Shown here: positions 16,913-25,820 of the stretch, piece by piece
Position numbering within the stretch: position 1 is the first letter of the stretch
Layout of the letters: the number at the start of each line of letters is the position of its first letter
NCBI RefSeq assembly: GCF_000179555.1
Contig: NZ_AECZ01000014.1
Location: forward strand, 1-64,000
Length of the DNA: 64,000 nt
Direction: 5' to 3'
Source of the DNA: Solidesulfovibrio fructosivorans JJ]
Lineage (GTDB): Bacteria > Desulfobacterota > Desulfovibrionia > Desulfovibrionales > Desulfovibrionaceae
Made by a program: the position numbers and the translations under genes
Notes under the pieces: generated by a model
What the model was told of the DNA's origin: nothing
What the model saw: only the letters and a program-made list of their open reading frames with translations
The model's database searches: none

Positions 16913-18030
16913 GACCCCTTATCCTCCTCGTCCTTCCACTTCTCCCGGATGGCCCGGATGGCGTCGAGATGGGCGAAAAACACCGCCATGATCTCCGGAT
17001 CGAACCGGGTCCCGGCCCCCTCGCGCATGATTTCCAGACTCTCTTCTTCCGAAAAGGGCTTTTTGTAGGACCTGGAACTGCGCAAGGCGTCGTAGACGTC
17101 CACCACGCTCACGATGCGCGCCTCCAGGGGGATGTTCTCCCCTTGCAGGCCGAAGGGATACCCCTGGCCGTCCCAGCGTTCGTGGTGCAGCAGGGCCAGG
17201 GTCCTGGCCAGGTTGAGGAGCGGGTTGTGGTCCTTGCCCCGGGTCGGCGCCAGGGGGTCCGAGCACCAGGCCTTGGCGTCCTCGAGGCTGCCGAGCGGAC
17301 CGAGGATTTCGCAGCCGAACAGGCAATGGCGCTTCATGATTTCCCACTCCCCGGCCGTCAGCGGGCCGGGCTTGAGCAGGATGGCGTCGGGGATGCCGAT
17401 CTTGCCGAGGTCGTGCAGGGGGGCGCACTCCCGCAGCATGTCGCATTCCTCGGCGGCAAGCCCGACGGCCCGCCCGATCAGGGCGCTGATCTCTCCCACG
17501 CGCACGACATGCCGCCCGGTCTCGTTGTCCTTGAATTCGGCGGCGCGGCTGAGGCGCTGCATGATCTGGCGACGGGTGTTTTCCACTTCGGTCGTCCGCT
17601 CGTGCACCAAGGCCTCGAGATTTTCCTGGTAGGCCTTGTTTTCGCGCAACAGCCTGGCCCGTTCCAGGGCCTTGTCCACGGCCAAGCCCAGGACGTCCAT
17701 GTCCTGGATGGGCTTTGTCACATAATCCCAGGCCCCGCGCTTGATGGCCTCGATGGCGTCGCGCAGCACCCCCGTGCCGGAAACCACGATGGTCGGCGTA
17801 TCCGGGGCGATGTCCCGTATCCTGGCCAGGACGTCCAGGCCGTCCATCTCCGGCATGCGCAGGTCCACCAGAACCAGATCGGGACGCTCGGCGAGAAAGC
17901 GTTCCAGCCCTTCCCTCCCGTTGGCGGCCTCGAAAACGGTGAACCCCTTGTTCTCCAGGTAGACGGCGATGGTCTCCCGGATCATGTCCTCGTCGTCGAT
18001 GGTCAGGATGCGGACGGAAGCGGCGGTCAT
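16909..18030 (-). CDS. Response regulator with HD-GYP c-di-GMP phosphodiesterase domain
   Basis: A 373-residue protein. A receiver domain (1-120, phospho-Asp in LVLVDLRMPEMDG), then a coiled coil, then an HD-GYP domain with LHDLGKIGIPD and the HHERWDGQGYPFGLQG motif intact. It should degrade c-di-GMP when phosphorylated by one of the two flanking kinases. Its receiver is closely similar to that of the hybrid protein at 13032-14531 (both carry SGTGVLRDA and GAWDY-TKPIQDM), so these are duplicated within the operon. The metal-binding stretch after HD contains an extra insertion (about 245-265, CSDPLAPTRGKDHN). Confidence 0.92.
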   Translation of the reverse strand: MTAASVRILTIDDEDMIRETIAVYLENKGFTVFEAANGREGLERFLAERPDLVLVDLRMPEMDGLDVLARIRDIAPDTPTIVVSGTGVLRDAIEAIKRGAWDYVTKPIQDMDVLGLAVDKALERARLLRENKAYQENLEALVHERTTEVENTRRQIMQRLSRAAEFKDNETGRHVVRVGEISALIGRAVGLAAEECDMLRECAPLHDLGKIGIPDAILLKPGPLTAGEWEIMKRHCLFGCEILGPLGSLEDAKAWCSDPLAPTRGKDHNPLLNLARTLALLHHERWDGQGYPFGLQGENIPLEARIVSVVDVYDALRSSRSYKKPFSEEESLEIMREGAGTRFDPEIMAVFFAHLDAIRAIREKWKDEEDKGS

Positions 18031-18042
18031 GAGCGAAGTCCT

Positions 18043-18420
18043 TTATCGGATCAGCTGCTCGAGCCGGTCCGCGAGCAGCCCCATATCGGCGACGGGTTTG
18101 GTGAAAACGTCCTGCGCCGTCACGCCGACGGCGGCCAGTTCGGGTCCGGGGGCGAATTCCATGGAGCCGGTGCAGATCAGCCACTTCACGGCGGGATAGC
18201 GCGGCGCGGCGGCGAGGATCATGGCATCGCCGCTTTGCCCCGGCAGGCGGATGTCCACCACGGCCCCGTCCAGGGGCTGGCGGGCCAGTATCTCCAGGGC
18301 CTGCTCCGCGCTTGCCGCCGTCAGCACGTTCCACCCCCGGGCCTCGAAAAAAAACTGCAGGCTGTCGCGGATGGTCTCCTCGTCGTCGACGACGAGGATC
18401 GTTACGGGCGGGCCGGTCAT
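18043..18420 (-). CDS. Single-domain response regulator
   Basis: A 125-residue stand-alone receiver. The acidic pocket is VVDDEE, the phospho-Asp lies in AVVDIRLPGQSGD, the Thr/Ser switch in ICTGSME, and the Lys in FTKPV. No output domain. Its ATG overlaps the stop of the upstream kinase by ATGA, and the HD-GYP regulator begins 12 bases later. It may shuttle phosphate between the two kinases and the HD-GYP protein, CheY-like. Confidence 0.9.
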   Translation of the reverse strand: MTGPPVTILVVDDEETIRDSLQFFFEARGWNVLTAASAEQALEILARQPLDGAVVDIRLPGQSGDAMILAAAPRYPAVKWLICTGSMEFAPGPELAAVGVTAQDVFTKPVADMGLLADRLEQLIR

Positions 18421-20690
18421 GCGCGCTCCCCAAGCGGCAGCTCGATGACGAAGGTCGTCCCCTGTCCGGGCCGGGAGTCCACTCGGATCGTGCCGCCATG
18501 GTTGGTGGTGATGATGAAATAGGAGACGGAAAGCCCGAGTCCGGTGCCTTCGCCGGGTTCCTTGGTGGTGAAGAAGGGTTCGAAAATCCGCGTGCGCACC
18601 TGCTCTTCCATGCCCGGGCCGTTGTCGCCCACCTCGATGCGCGCATGGCCGTCCCGCAGCCGGGTCCGCACGGTGATGGCCGGTTTGCGGGCGGGATCGG
18701 GGTTGGCGGCCATGGCCTGGGCGGCGTTTTTGAACAGGTTGAGCAGCACCTGCTCGACCTCGGTCCGGGTGCACATGACTTCCGGGAGGTCGGAGGCATA
18801 GTCCCGGATGATCTCGATATGCCGAAAGTCGTACTTCTTTTTCAAATCGTAATCCGTGGCGGCCAGGGCGAGGCTGTGCTCCAGAAGCTCGTTTATGTCC
18901 GCGGGAGCCCGTCGGGATTCGCTTTTGCGGGAAAACTCCAGCATGCTGGACACGATCTGGGCCGCCCGCTTGCCCGCATCCCGAATGCCCTCCAGGAATT
19001 TCGCGATGCGTCGCCGCTCGATATAGCAATGCACGGCCTCGATGGTGCACTCGCACTCCTCGGCCGCCTTGCGGTTGCCTTCGATGGCCGGGTCGCACTG
19101 CATGAGGCAGACTTGCGCCGCCTGCAGGATGGAGCTGAGCGGATTGTTGATCTCGTGGGCCATGCCGGCGGCCAAGCCTCCGACCGAGGCCATCTTTTCC
19201 GATTGGATCATCATTTCGCGCAGGCGCTCCCGCTCCGTGACGTCGTCAAGGCGGATGACCGCGCCGTTTATGCCATTGGCCACGAGCGGATAAAACTGGA
19301 GGTCGAAAAGGCGCTCCACGCCGTCGAGGCGCAGACGCTCGTGCTCCACGCGCTGGACCTGACGCTGGCGCAGGGCCCGTTGCAGCTTGTCCAGATGGGC
19401 CGACAGCAACGGCAGGACCTCGGCCGGCGGGCGGCCCAGGGCCTTTTCCGGCGTCAAGGCGCACATGGCCTGGGCGCTGCCGTTGAAATGAGTCACGAGC
19501 CCGTCTTCGTCCAGGGCGATGATGGCCGACGGCATGGATTCGAGGATGTTGTTTAACAGGTTGCGCATCCTGGCCAGTTCCCGGTCACGCAGCCGCAGCT
19601 CTTCCGCCCGCGTCTCGAGGCCCTTGGCCATGTCGTTAAACGTCGCGGCAAGCCGCCGGATCTCCAGGCTGCCGGAACCGGCCGAGGCCCGGGCGGCCAG
19701 ATCCCCCTTGCCCAGGCGGTCCGAGGCGTCCATGAGGCTGTCGAGGCCGGCCAATACGGCCACCCGGCCCATGTGACGAGCGACAAGCAGGGTCACCGCC
19801 ACCACCAGAACCAACAAGGCCATGGAGCGGGCAAAGCGGCTTCGCGCCTCGCGAAAGGCGTCCTGCCAGTCCATGGAAACGACGAAGGTCGCGTACGGCG
19901 GTTCCGACGGCCGCAAACGCAGCCGGGCATAGGCCACCAGGATGCGCGCCCCGTCCTGCCCGCGGTCGTCGAGCATCCCTTCGTCCGCGGCGGCCTCGCC
20001 AATGCGTTTCCACAAATCCGGATCGCCTGGAGCCCCCAGGGGCAGAGCCTTGTCCTCCGGATAAGCCAGCATGCGCAGGCCGTTGCGGTCGTAAAGGCCC
20101 ACGCGGGCCTGGTGCGGCAAATCCAGCTTGTCGAGAAACTTGTGATAGAAATGCAGCTTGAAGGAATCGCCTATGACGCCGACATACCGCGAGGCCCCGT
20201 CCCCGACCGGAAGGGCGAAGACCAGGATGGGCAGGCCCGAGGCCCGTCCGACATTGAAAACCCCGGCGCTGAAGTCACGGGTGGACATGGCCTCCTTGAA
20301 ATAAAGCCGGTCCGAGAGGTCCTTGCCGAGAAAGGCAGGCCGGCCCGAAGCGATGACGATGCCGGCCTTGTTGGTCAGAAAGATGTTGGACAACTCGGGA
20401 TGCTCACCGAGCAGCACGGTGAAACGCTCGTTGCAGGCCGCCCGGTAGCCGATTTCCACTTCGGGGAGATGCCCCAGGGTCGTGAGCAGGAGCTTGGCCT
20501 CGCTGACGATGCCGGTCTGCATGGACGTAAGGCTGCGCAGGAGGTTGAGCGTGCTTTGCCTGGCGTCCCGCTCGGCGTGCAGGCGGCTTTCGAGCATGGT
20601 GTAGGCGCCAAGCGCCATGGCCGGCAGGGCGACCAGCAGGACGAGGAGGGTCAGGTTTTTGTGGATGGAGCCGGAAAAAAAGGCTTTCAT
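18417..20690 (-). CDS. Cache-HAMP-PAS membrane histidine kinase
   Basis: A 757-residue kinase, first gene of the operon. I chose the ATG at 20690 because TGAGGA lies eight bases before it; two upstream in-frame ATGs are less well placed. A TM helix (about 10-30), a periplasmic double-Cache-like sensor (about 35-290, with DRLYFKEAM and GVIGDSF), a second TM (about 295-315), HAMP, PAS (about 370-480), then HisKA with MAHEINNPLSSILQAAQVC and a HATPase with DNGPGM and GEGTGLGLSVSYFI. The same cysteine-containing HisKA insert (ECECTIEAVHCYIERRR) occurs in the paralogue at 14528. The ligand is unknown; Cache domains usually bind small organic molecules. Confidence 0.92.
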   Translation of the reverse strand: MKAFFSGSIHKNLTLLVLLVALPAMALGAYTMLESRLHAERDARQSTLNLLRSLTSMQTGIVSEAKLLLTTLGHLPEVEIGYRAACNERFTVLLGEHPELSNIFLTNKAGIVIASGRPAFLGKDLSDRLYFKEAMSTRDFSAGVFNVGRASGLPILVFALPVGDGASRYVGVIGDSFKLHFYHKFLDKLDLPHQARVGLYDRNGLRMLAYPEDKALPLGAPGDPDLWKRIGEAAADEGMLDDRGQDGARILVAYARLRLRPSEPPYATFVVSMDWQDAFREARSRFARSMALLVLVVAVTLLVARHMGRVAVLAGLDSLMDASDRLGKGDLAARASAGSGSLEIRRLAATFNDMAKGLETRAEELRLRDRELARMRNLLNNILESMPSAIIALDEDGLVTHFNGSAQAMCALTPEKALGRPPAEVLPLLSAHLDKLQRALRQRQVQRVEHERLRLDGVERLFDLQFYPLVANGINGAVIRLDDVTERERLREMMIQSEKMASVGGLAAGMAHEINNPLSSILQAAQVCLMQCDPAIEGNRKAAEECECTIEAVHCYIERRRIAKFLEGIRDAGKRAAQIVSSMLEFSRKSESRRAPADINELLEHSLALAATDYDLKKKYDFRHIEIIRDYASDLPEVMCTRTEVEQVLLNLFKNAAQAMAANPDPARKPAITVRTRLRDGHARIEVGDNGPGMEEQVRTRIFEPFFTTKEPGEGTGLGLSVSYFIITTNHGGTIRVDSRPGQGTTFVIELPLGERA

Positions 20691-21002
20691 GGGTGCTATC
20701 CTCATTACGGCCTGCAACGCGACAGGCGCGGCTGTGTCGCGGTCGCCCCATCTCCGTCGTTTTCTGGCGGCGTTCCAGATGTTCCAGCCGCCCTCCTGCC
20801 TTCCCCCAAAAAAGCGGGGCTACGATATGGGAACTACCATAGCGGCAAGGAAGTTGTCCATGCGACAACGCTTTTCCGGCGCTTTGGCCGGTCGCCCCCT
20901 TCAAGACGCCGGCACGGATTCCAGAAACTTCCCCGTTGCCGGGGAGCGGCCGCGCCCGGGAAACGCTCCCCGCGCAGGCGGCGCGGCCGCGTCGCGATTT
21001 CG
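20691..21002. other. Intergenic region between pepN end and signalling operon
   Basis: 312 bp that should hold the promoter of the five-gene signalling operon on the minus strand and the end of the pepN transcript. I see no convincing sigma-70 boxes, no sigma-54 TGGC-N8-TGC pattern and no gene. Confidence 0.35.
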
Positions 21003-23621
21003 TCAGGCGTCCGCCCCGAGGGCCTTGGTCACCACTTCGCGCACGTTTATCGAAAGCGACTCGAGCGCGGCGAGCTTTCGCAACGCCTCTTGCATGAGCG
21101 CCTGACGACCGGCGTCGAAATCGCGCCACCGCAAAAAAGGCTTCGCGTAGCGCGCCGCCGCCTGGGGATTGAGCCGGTCGAGCCGCTCCACCACATCCGC
21201 GACGAACCGGTAGCCCGAGCCGTCCTCGGCGTGGAAGCCGAAAGGGTTGCCGGCGAACACGCCGACCAGAGCGGCGACGCGGTTCGGGTTGTTCAGGCTG
21301 AAGGCCTTGTGCGCCATCAGCCGCCTGACCTTCTCCAGCACGCCGGCATGACGCTCGGCGGCCTGCACGCCAAGCCACTTGTCCATGATCGACGGCTGGC
21401 CGGCGAAGGTTTCAGCGAATTCCGCCAGGGCCCGGGCCGCAAGCGCCGCGTCCCCGTCCACCAGGATATCGAGGCAGGCGATCTTGTCGGTCATGTTGCG
21501 CGCCCCGGAAACGACCCGGGCCGCGACGGGGGCCACCTTCCCGGGCTCGGCCCGGTGCAGGTAGGCCAGGCAGAGGTTCTTGAGGCTTCTCTGGCCGCGC
21601 GCAACCCCGTCGCTGGCCTCCTCGTCCAGTCCGGCCGCGATCTCCCGGTAGGTCGCCCACAGCTCGCCGGACAGCGCCCCGGCCAGGGCCTTGATGACCC
21701 GGCGGCGCTTTTCGCACACCGCCACGGGATCGATCCGTTCCCCCCGCGCGATCAAGGCGAGGCCAAGCTCCTCCTCTCCGGGCAGGGTCAGGGTCATGGC
21801 CTTGGTCCCCGCCTCCAGGTCCTTGTCCATGAGCACCGTGCGCAGGGCCGTAACGAACGCGTCCGGAAGCGCCTCGCCCGACAGGGCGTATTTGGCGAAA
21901 AGCTTCTGCCCGGCGTCCCAGCGATTGAACCCGTCGCTGTCGTGGGCCAGGATGACGAGCAGTTCCGCATCGGTATAGTCGTAATTGAGGCGGACCGGAG
22001 CCGAAAAATCGCGCAGCAGGGACGGGATCGGCTTTTCCGGCACGTCCTCGATCACGAAGGTTTCCCGGGGCCGGCGCAGCTTAAGGACCATGTCGCCCTT
22101 CATGTCGCCGCCGCGCGCGTCCAAAAGCCCCAGGCGAAGCGGCATGTGAAAGGGTTCCTTCGTGTCCTGTCCGGGCGTCGCCGGGCAGCGCTGCTCCACC
22201 TCGAGCGTATAGGCGCGGCTGTCGGCGTCATAGCGCGACGTCACGTCCAGCACCGGCGTTCCGGCCTGGGCGTACCAGCGCATGAACTGGCCGAGGTCGA
22301 TGGCGTTGGCGTCGGCCATGGCCCGGACGAAATCCTCGCAGGTGGCGCTGTGGCCATCGTGGCGCTCGAAATAGAGGTCGAGCCCCTTGCGAAAGCCCTC
22401 GCGGCCGACCAGGGTCTGGATCATGCGAATGACTTCCGCGCCCTTGCTGTACACGGTGGCCGTGTAGAAGTTCTCCACCGCCTGATAGCTGGCCGGGCGG
22501 ATCGGGTGGGCCATGGCCCCGGCGTCCTCGGGGAATTGGACGCGGCGCAGGACCGAAACCGTGCGCAGCCGTTCCTGGGCCGGGCTGTTCATGTCCCCCA
22601 CGAACTCCTGCTCACGAAAGACGGTGAGCCCCTCCTTGAGGGTGATCTGGAACCAGTCCCGGCAGGTCACGCGGTCGCCCGACCAGTTATGGAAGTATTC
22701 GTGCCCGACCACGCGCTCGAAAAAGGCGATATCCGCGTCGGTGGCGGTATCGGCCCGGCCGAGGACCCGGGCGTCGTTGAAGATGTTGAGGCCCTTGTTT
22801 TCCATCGCGCCGAAATTGAAAAAGCTGACGGCCACGATCATGAACCGGTCCAGGTCGTACTCGCGGCCGAAACGTTCCTCGTCCCAGCGCATGGCCTTTT
22901 TGAGCGCCGCCATGGCGAAGCCCGTTTCGCTCGACCTGCCGGGCTCGGTGTAGATCTCGAGCAGCACCTCGCGTCCCGACCGGGTGAGGAAACGGTCCGC
23001 CACCTTGTCCAGCCTGCCCGCGACCAGGGCGAACAGGTAGCAGGGCTTGCGGAAGGGATCTTCCCACACCGCGTAGTGGCGGCCGCCCGCTTCCTTTCCG
23101 TTTTCGACCAGGTTGCCGTTGGCCAAGAGCACCGGATAGCGGTCCTCATCGGCATGGATGGCGACCCGGTAGCGGGATTGGACGTCGGGGCGGTCCGGGA
23201 AATAGGTGATGCGACGAAAGCCCTCGGCTTCGCACTGGGTGCACAGCATGGGCCCGGCGGCGTAAAGCCCCATGAGCGCGGTGTTGGCCGCCGGATCGTT
23301 GTCGCTTTCGATGGCCACGACGCCTTCGTCCGGCACGGCGCGTATGGTCAGGGTCTTGTCGGTCAGAACATAGTCCCCGGCCGCGAGCTCCCGGCCGTCG
23401 ACGCGCACGGCAACGAGCTTCTGTCCCTGGCCGTTTAACACCAGCGGCGCGTTTCGCTCGGCGCTCTCCGGGTTGCGGCGGATCGCCAGGCGCGAGGAGA
23501 CGCGGGTGCGATCGTCGCGGATATCGAAATCCAGCTCCACCGTGTCCACGAGGAAAACCGGCGGCTTGTACTCGGCCAGACGTATTTCGGCCTGCTCGGG
23601 CCGGGTGGTCGTGTTGTCCAT
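21003..23621 (-). CDS. pepN: Aminopeptidase N (M1 family zinc metallopeptidase)
   Basis: An 872-residue enzyme, the same size as E. coli PepN (870). It removes N-terminal amino acids from peptides in the cytoplasm. The substrate-anchoring GAMEN is present in FFNFGAMENKGLNIFND. The zinc site HExxH plus distal Glu is HEYFHNWSGDRVTCRDWFQ. Start at 23621 (MDNTTTRPEQ) because the longer frame upstream is low-complexity and AGGA precedes this ATG. It is a single gene, divergent from the TetR operon across a 364-bp gap whose middle part (23640-23920) shows nothing recognisable. Confidence 0.96.
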   Translation of the reverse strand: MDNTTTRPEQAEIRLAEYKPPVFLVDTVELDFDIRDDRTRVSSRLAIRRNPESAERNAPLVLNGQGQKLVAVRVDGRELAAGDYVLTDKTLTIRAVPDEGVVAIESDNDPAANTALMGLYAAGPMLCTQCEAEGFRRITYFPDRPDVQSRYRVAIHADEDRYPVLLANGNLVENGKEAGGRHYAVWEDPFRKPCYLFALVAGRLDKVADRFLTRSGREVLLEIYTEPGRSSETGFAMAALKKAMRWDEERFGREYDLDRFMIVAVSFFNFGAMENKGLNIFNDARVLGRADTATDADIAFFERVVGHEYFHNWSGDRVTCRDWFQITLKEGLTVFREQEFVGDMNSPAQERLRTVSVLRRVQFPEDAGAMAHPIRPASYQAVENFYTATVYSKGAEVIRMIQTLVGREGFRKGLDLYFERHDGHSATCEDFVRAMADANAIDLGQFMRWYAQAGTPVLDVTSRYDADSRAYTLEVEQRCPATPGQDTKEPFHMPLRLGLLDARGGDMKGDMVLKLRRPRETFVIEDVPEKPIPSLLRDFSAPVRLNYDYTDAELLVILAHDSDGFNRWDAGQKLFAKYALSGEALPDAFVTALRTVLMDKDLEAGTKAMTLTLPGEEELGLALIARGERIDPVAVCEKRRRVIKALAGALSGELWATYREIAAGLDEEASDGVARGQRSLKNLCLAYLHRAEPGKVAPVAARVVSGARNMTDKIACLDILVDGDAALAARALAEFAETFAGQPSIMDKWLGVQAAERHAGVLEKVRRLMAHKAFSLNNPNRVAALVGVFAGNPFGFHAEDGSGYRFVADVVERLDRLNPQAAARYAKPFLRWRDFDAGRQALMQEALRKLAALESLSINVREVVTKALGADA

Positions 23622-23924
23622 TTTCAATCCTGTCTTTTGAATATGCGTTGCCAGCCCCCGGGCGGCCGGTCGATGCCGGACGCGGGAAAATCCCGCTCCG
23701 CTTTTCGCGGCCCATGGCGCGCGACGCGGCGCTCCGTCCCGAAATCGGACTGCCCCCCCCCGGGCGAGCCGGGAAGAACTCCGGGAAAGCCTGTACGACA
23801 TTCGACGCCTGTCCGCCATGCCCTTCAAACGAAACGCTCTCCCTCTTGGCCCGCAAGCGCCACTGTCCGGGCGCGCGTGTGACGCGGCTGGCGTCGAAAA
23901 GCGGGGTTTCCGTCCGGGGCGGCC

Positions 23925-23966
23925 TTGACGGTTTCTCTTGATGAGCATACTCATTGAGTGCACTCA
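23925..23966 (+). promoter_or_regulatory. Promoter with tandem operator palindromes for the TetR operon
   Basis: TTGACG (23925-23930) is a plausible -35 box. Seventeen bases on, a weak -10 (TACTCA) lies inside two adjacent palindromes, ATGAGCATACTCAT (23941-23954) and TGAGTGCACTCA (23955-23966, perfect). A regulator bound there would block the promoter. Placement 20 bases before the tetR-type gene suggests autoregulation. Confidence 0.6.
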
Positions 23967-23985
23967 TTAAAAAGGAGTCCTAGCC

Positions 23986-24615
23986 ATGAGCCCAAGCGGG
24001 ATGACGCGCAAGGAGGCCGCCGAACAAACGCGGCGGAAAATTTTGGAAGCGGCGAAGGAGATTTATGCCGAACCGGAAAACGCGGACACGCCCATCAGCC
24101 GTGTGGCGCGTCGGGCGGGCGTGGCCGAAGGCACGGTGTTCGCGCATTTCCCAGACAAGCCGTCGCTTCTGGCCGCCGCGTTTCAGGACGAGATAGAGCG
24201 GGTCCTGGCGCAAGCCTGGGCCGCCATTGCCCCGGAAGCGCCGTGCCGGGACAAGCTTATGGGGCTGGTGCGGCCGCTTTACGCGTTCTACGCCAAGCGT
24301 CCGGCGCTCTACCGCGTCCTGGTCAAGGAGTCGCTGTTTCTCCAAGGCGAATGGGGCCGAAAGGTGATGGAGTTCACGCTTCATTTCGTCGCCCAGGTGG
24401 CCGAACTCATGGAGACGGCGAAAAGACGGAACGAGTACCGGCGGGACGTGGATTGCCGGATCGCCGCGCGCGGCTTTTTCGGCCTGTACTTCATCGAGCT
24501 TCTCAGCGGCCTCAGCGATGACGCCTTTGACCCTGACGCAACGGCGCATCGCTTCGAGATGGGTCTTTGCCAATTCGAGCGTGGATTGCTGACATCAAGG
24601 GAGATGGGAGAATGA
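23986..24615 (+). CDS. TetR-family transcriptional regulator
   Basis: 209 residues. The N-terminal HTH reads TRRKILEAAKEIYAE, then ISRVARRAGVAEGTVFAHFPDKPSLL, a typical TetR DNA-binding domain. The C-terminal ligand domain is not assigned. It overlaps the following methyltransferase gene by ATGA, so it likely controls that gene along with itself via the palindromes just upstream. The effector is unknown. Confidence 0.92.
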   Translation: MSPSGMTRKEAAEQTRRKILEAAKEIYAEPENADTPISRVARRAGVAEGTVFAHFPDKPSLLAAAFQDEIERVLAQAWAAIAPEAPCRDKLMGLVRPLYAFYAKRPALYRVLVKESLFLQGEWGRKVMEFTLHFVAQVAELMETAKRRNEYRRDVDCRIAARGFFGLYFIELLSGLSDDAFDPDATAHRFEMGLCQFERGLLTSREMGE

Positions 24616-25640
24616 AAGCGAGCGATTACCTCAAATGGATCGGAAACGGCCAGGCCGGCGCGTTTTTGCGTCTTTCGTCCAACCTCAAGGGCTTTTACCG
24701 GATATGCTTTCTGGCGAAAGCCGGCAAAATGGGTTTGTTGCAAGCGCTTGCCGCCAGCCCGCTTCGCCTGGAGGAGGCGCTCGACGCCCTTGCGCTTTCG
24801 CCGGAAAAACACGCCGCCAGCCTGAAGGCCTTTTTGCATCTCGGGGTCACGCTGGGAGAAATCGACCCGCGCCGTAACCGCTACGCCCTCAAGGGAAACC
24901 TGGCCAAGGCCATGGCCAAGCCCGAGTTCGACGCCCTTTTGTCCTTGGCCGAGGAGGCAAGCGGCCTGCACGCGCCGTATATCGCCGCCGCCTTGTCCGA
25001 GGAGGTTGAGGGGGAAAGCCTCCGCGCCTTGAGCGACCGGCACTCGGAAGTCATCGCGCGTTCGTCGAAAATAGCCGAACCTGTTCTCAAAAGCGTTTTG
25101 GATGACCTCCTTCCCGAATCCGGTCCTTGCGCGTTCCTGGAAGTCGGGAGCGGCTCCGGTGTGTACCTGCTGCACGCGTTGTCGCGAAATCCCGAACTCT
25201 CCGCCACGGGTGTGGAGCTCGTGGAAGAACTCGCGCGGAACATACGCAGGAAGATCATGGACGCGGGGCAGGCGGGGCGGGCCGAAATGCTCGCCGGCGA
25301 CATGTGGACGCTCGATTACCAAGAACAGTTCGATTGCATCACACTTTTCAACAACATCTACTACTTCCCCGAGTCCGACCACCCGAAACTCTTGGAAAAA
25401 CTGTATCGTTGGCTCAAGCCGGGCGGACGTCTGGCGATCGCCACCTTATGCCGCGACGGCAAGCATTCCATCGACGCCATCATGCATATGTGGTCGGTGA
25501 TGACGCCGGGCGCTTCGCTTTTGCCGGAGCCCGGCGCGTTCACAGCGCTCATGTCGAAGTCGGGCTACCTGGCCAAGACGGTGACGCCGTCCAGGCTCGA
25601 TTCGGCCATGAAAGTCTTTGTCGGCCAAAAACCCGCCTGA
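24612..25640 (+). CDS. SAM-dependent methyltransferase of the O-methyltransferase type
   Basis: 342 residues. An N-terminal winged-helix-like dimerisation region (about 15-100, with GLLQALAASPLRLEEALDAL) precedes a class I Rossmann domain: motif I FLEVGSGSGVYLLHAL, acidic GVELVEEL, and LKPGGRLAIAT near the end. This two-part plan is that of the small-molecule O-methyltransferases and related enzymes. The substrate is not apparent. Start at 24612, where ATGA overlaps the stop of the TetR gene, so it is probably the regulator's target and may modify or detoxify its ligand (inference). Confidence 0.85.
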   Translation: MKASDYLKWIGNGQAGAFLRLSSNLKGFYRICFLAKAGKMGLLQALAASPLRLEEALDALALSPEKHAASLKAFLHLGVTLGEIDPRRNRYALKGNLAKAMAKPEFDALLSLAEEASGLHAPYIAAALSEEVEGESLRALSDRHSEVIARSSKIAEPVLKSVLDDLLPESGPCAFLEVGSGSGVYLLHALSRNPELSATGVELVEELARNIRRKIMDAGQAGRAEMLAGDMWTLDYQEQFDCITLFNNIYYFPESDHPKLLEKLYRWLKPGGRLAIATLCRDGKHSIDAIMHMWSVMTPGASLLPEPGAFTALMSKSGYLAKTVTPSRLDSAMKVFVGQKPA

Positions 25641-25820
25641 CCACCGTGGCCGGCGCCCCCAACCCGGCGCTCGGGACAGTCGGGCGCCTGGTTTTCCGGG
25701 AAAACACGCTTTTGCGCCGGGCCGTCCCGGCGGTGCGGGGCAACGGGCCGCGACGATGTTCCCGGGCGTGCCCGGCCGCAGACGTCCCGGGAAATCGGGC
25801 CGCAAGCCCTCGCTTTTCGG

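Noticed and set aside
19773-23438. A 1221-codon frame opposite pepN and the Cache kinase
   Set aside because: Low-complexity His/Gly/Arg/Val composition typical of antisense frames in GC-rich DNA; it crosses two well-supported genes.
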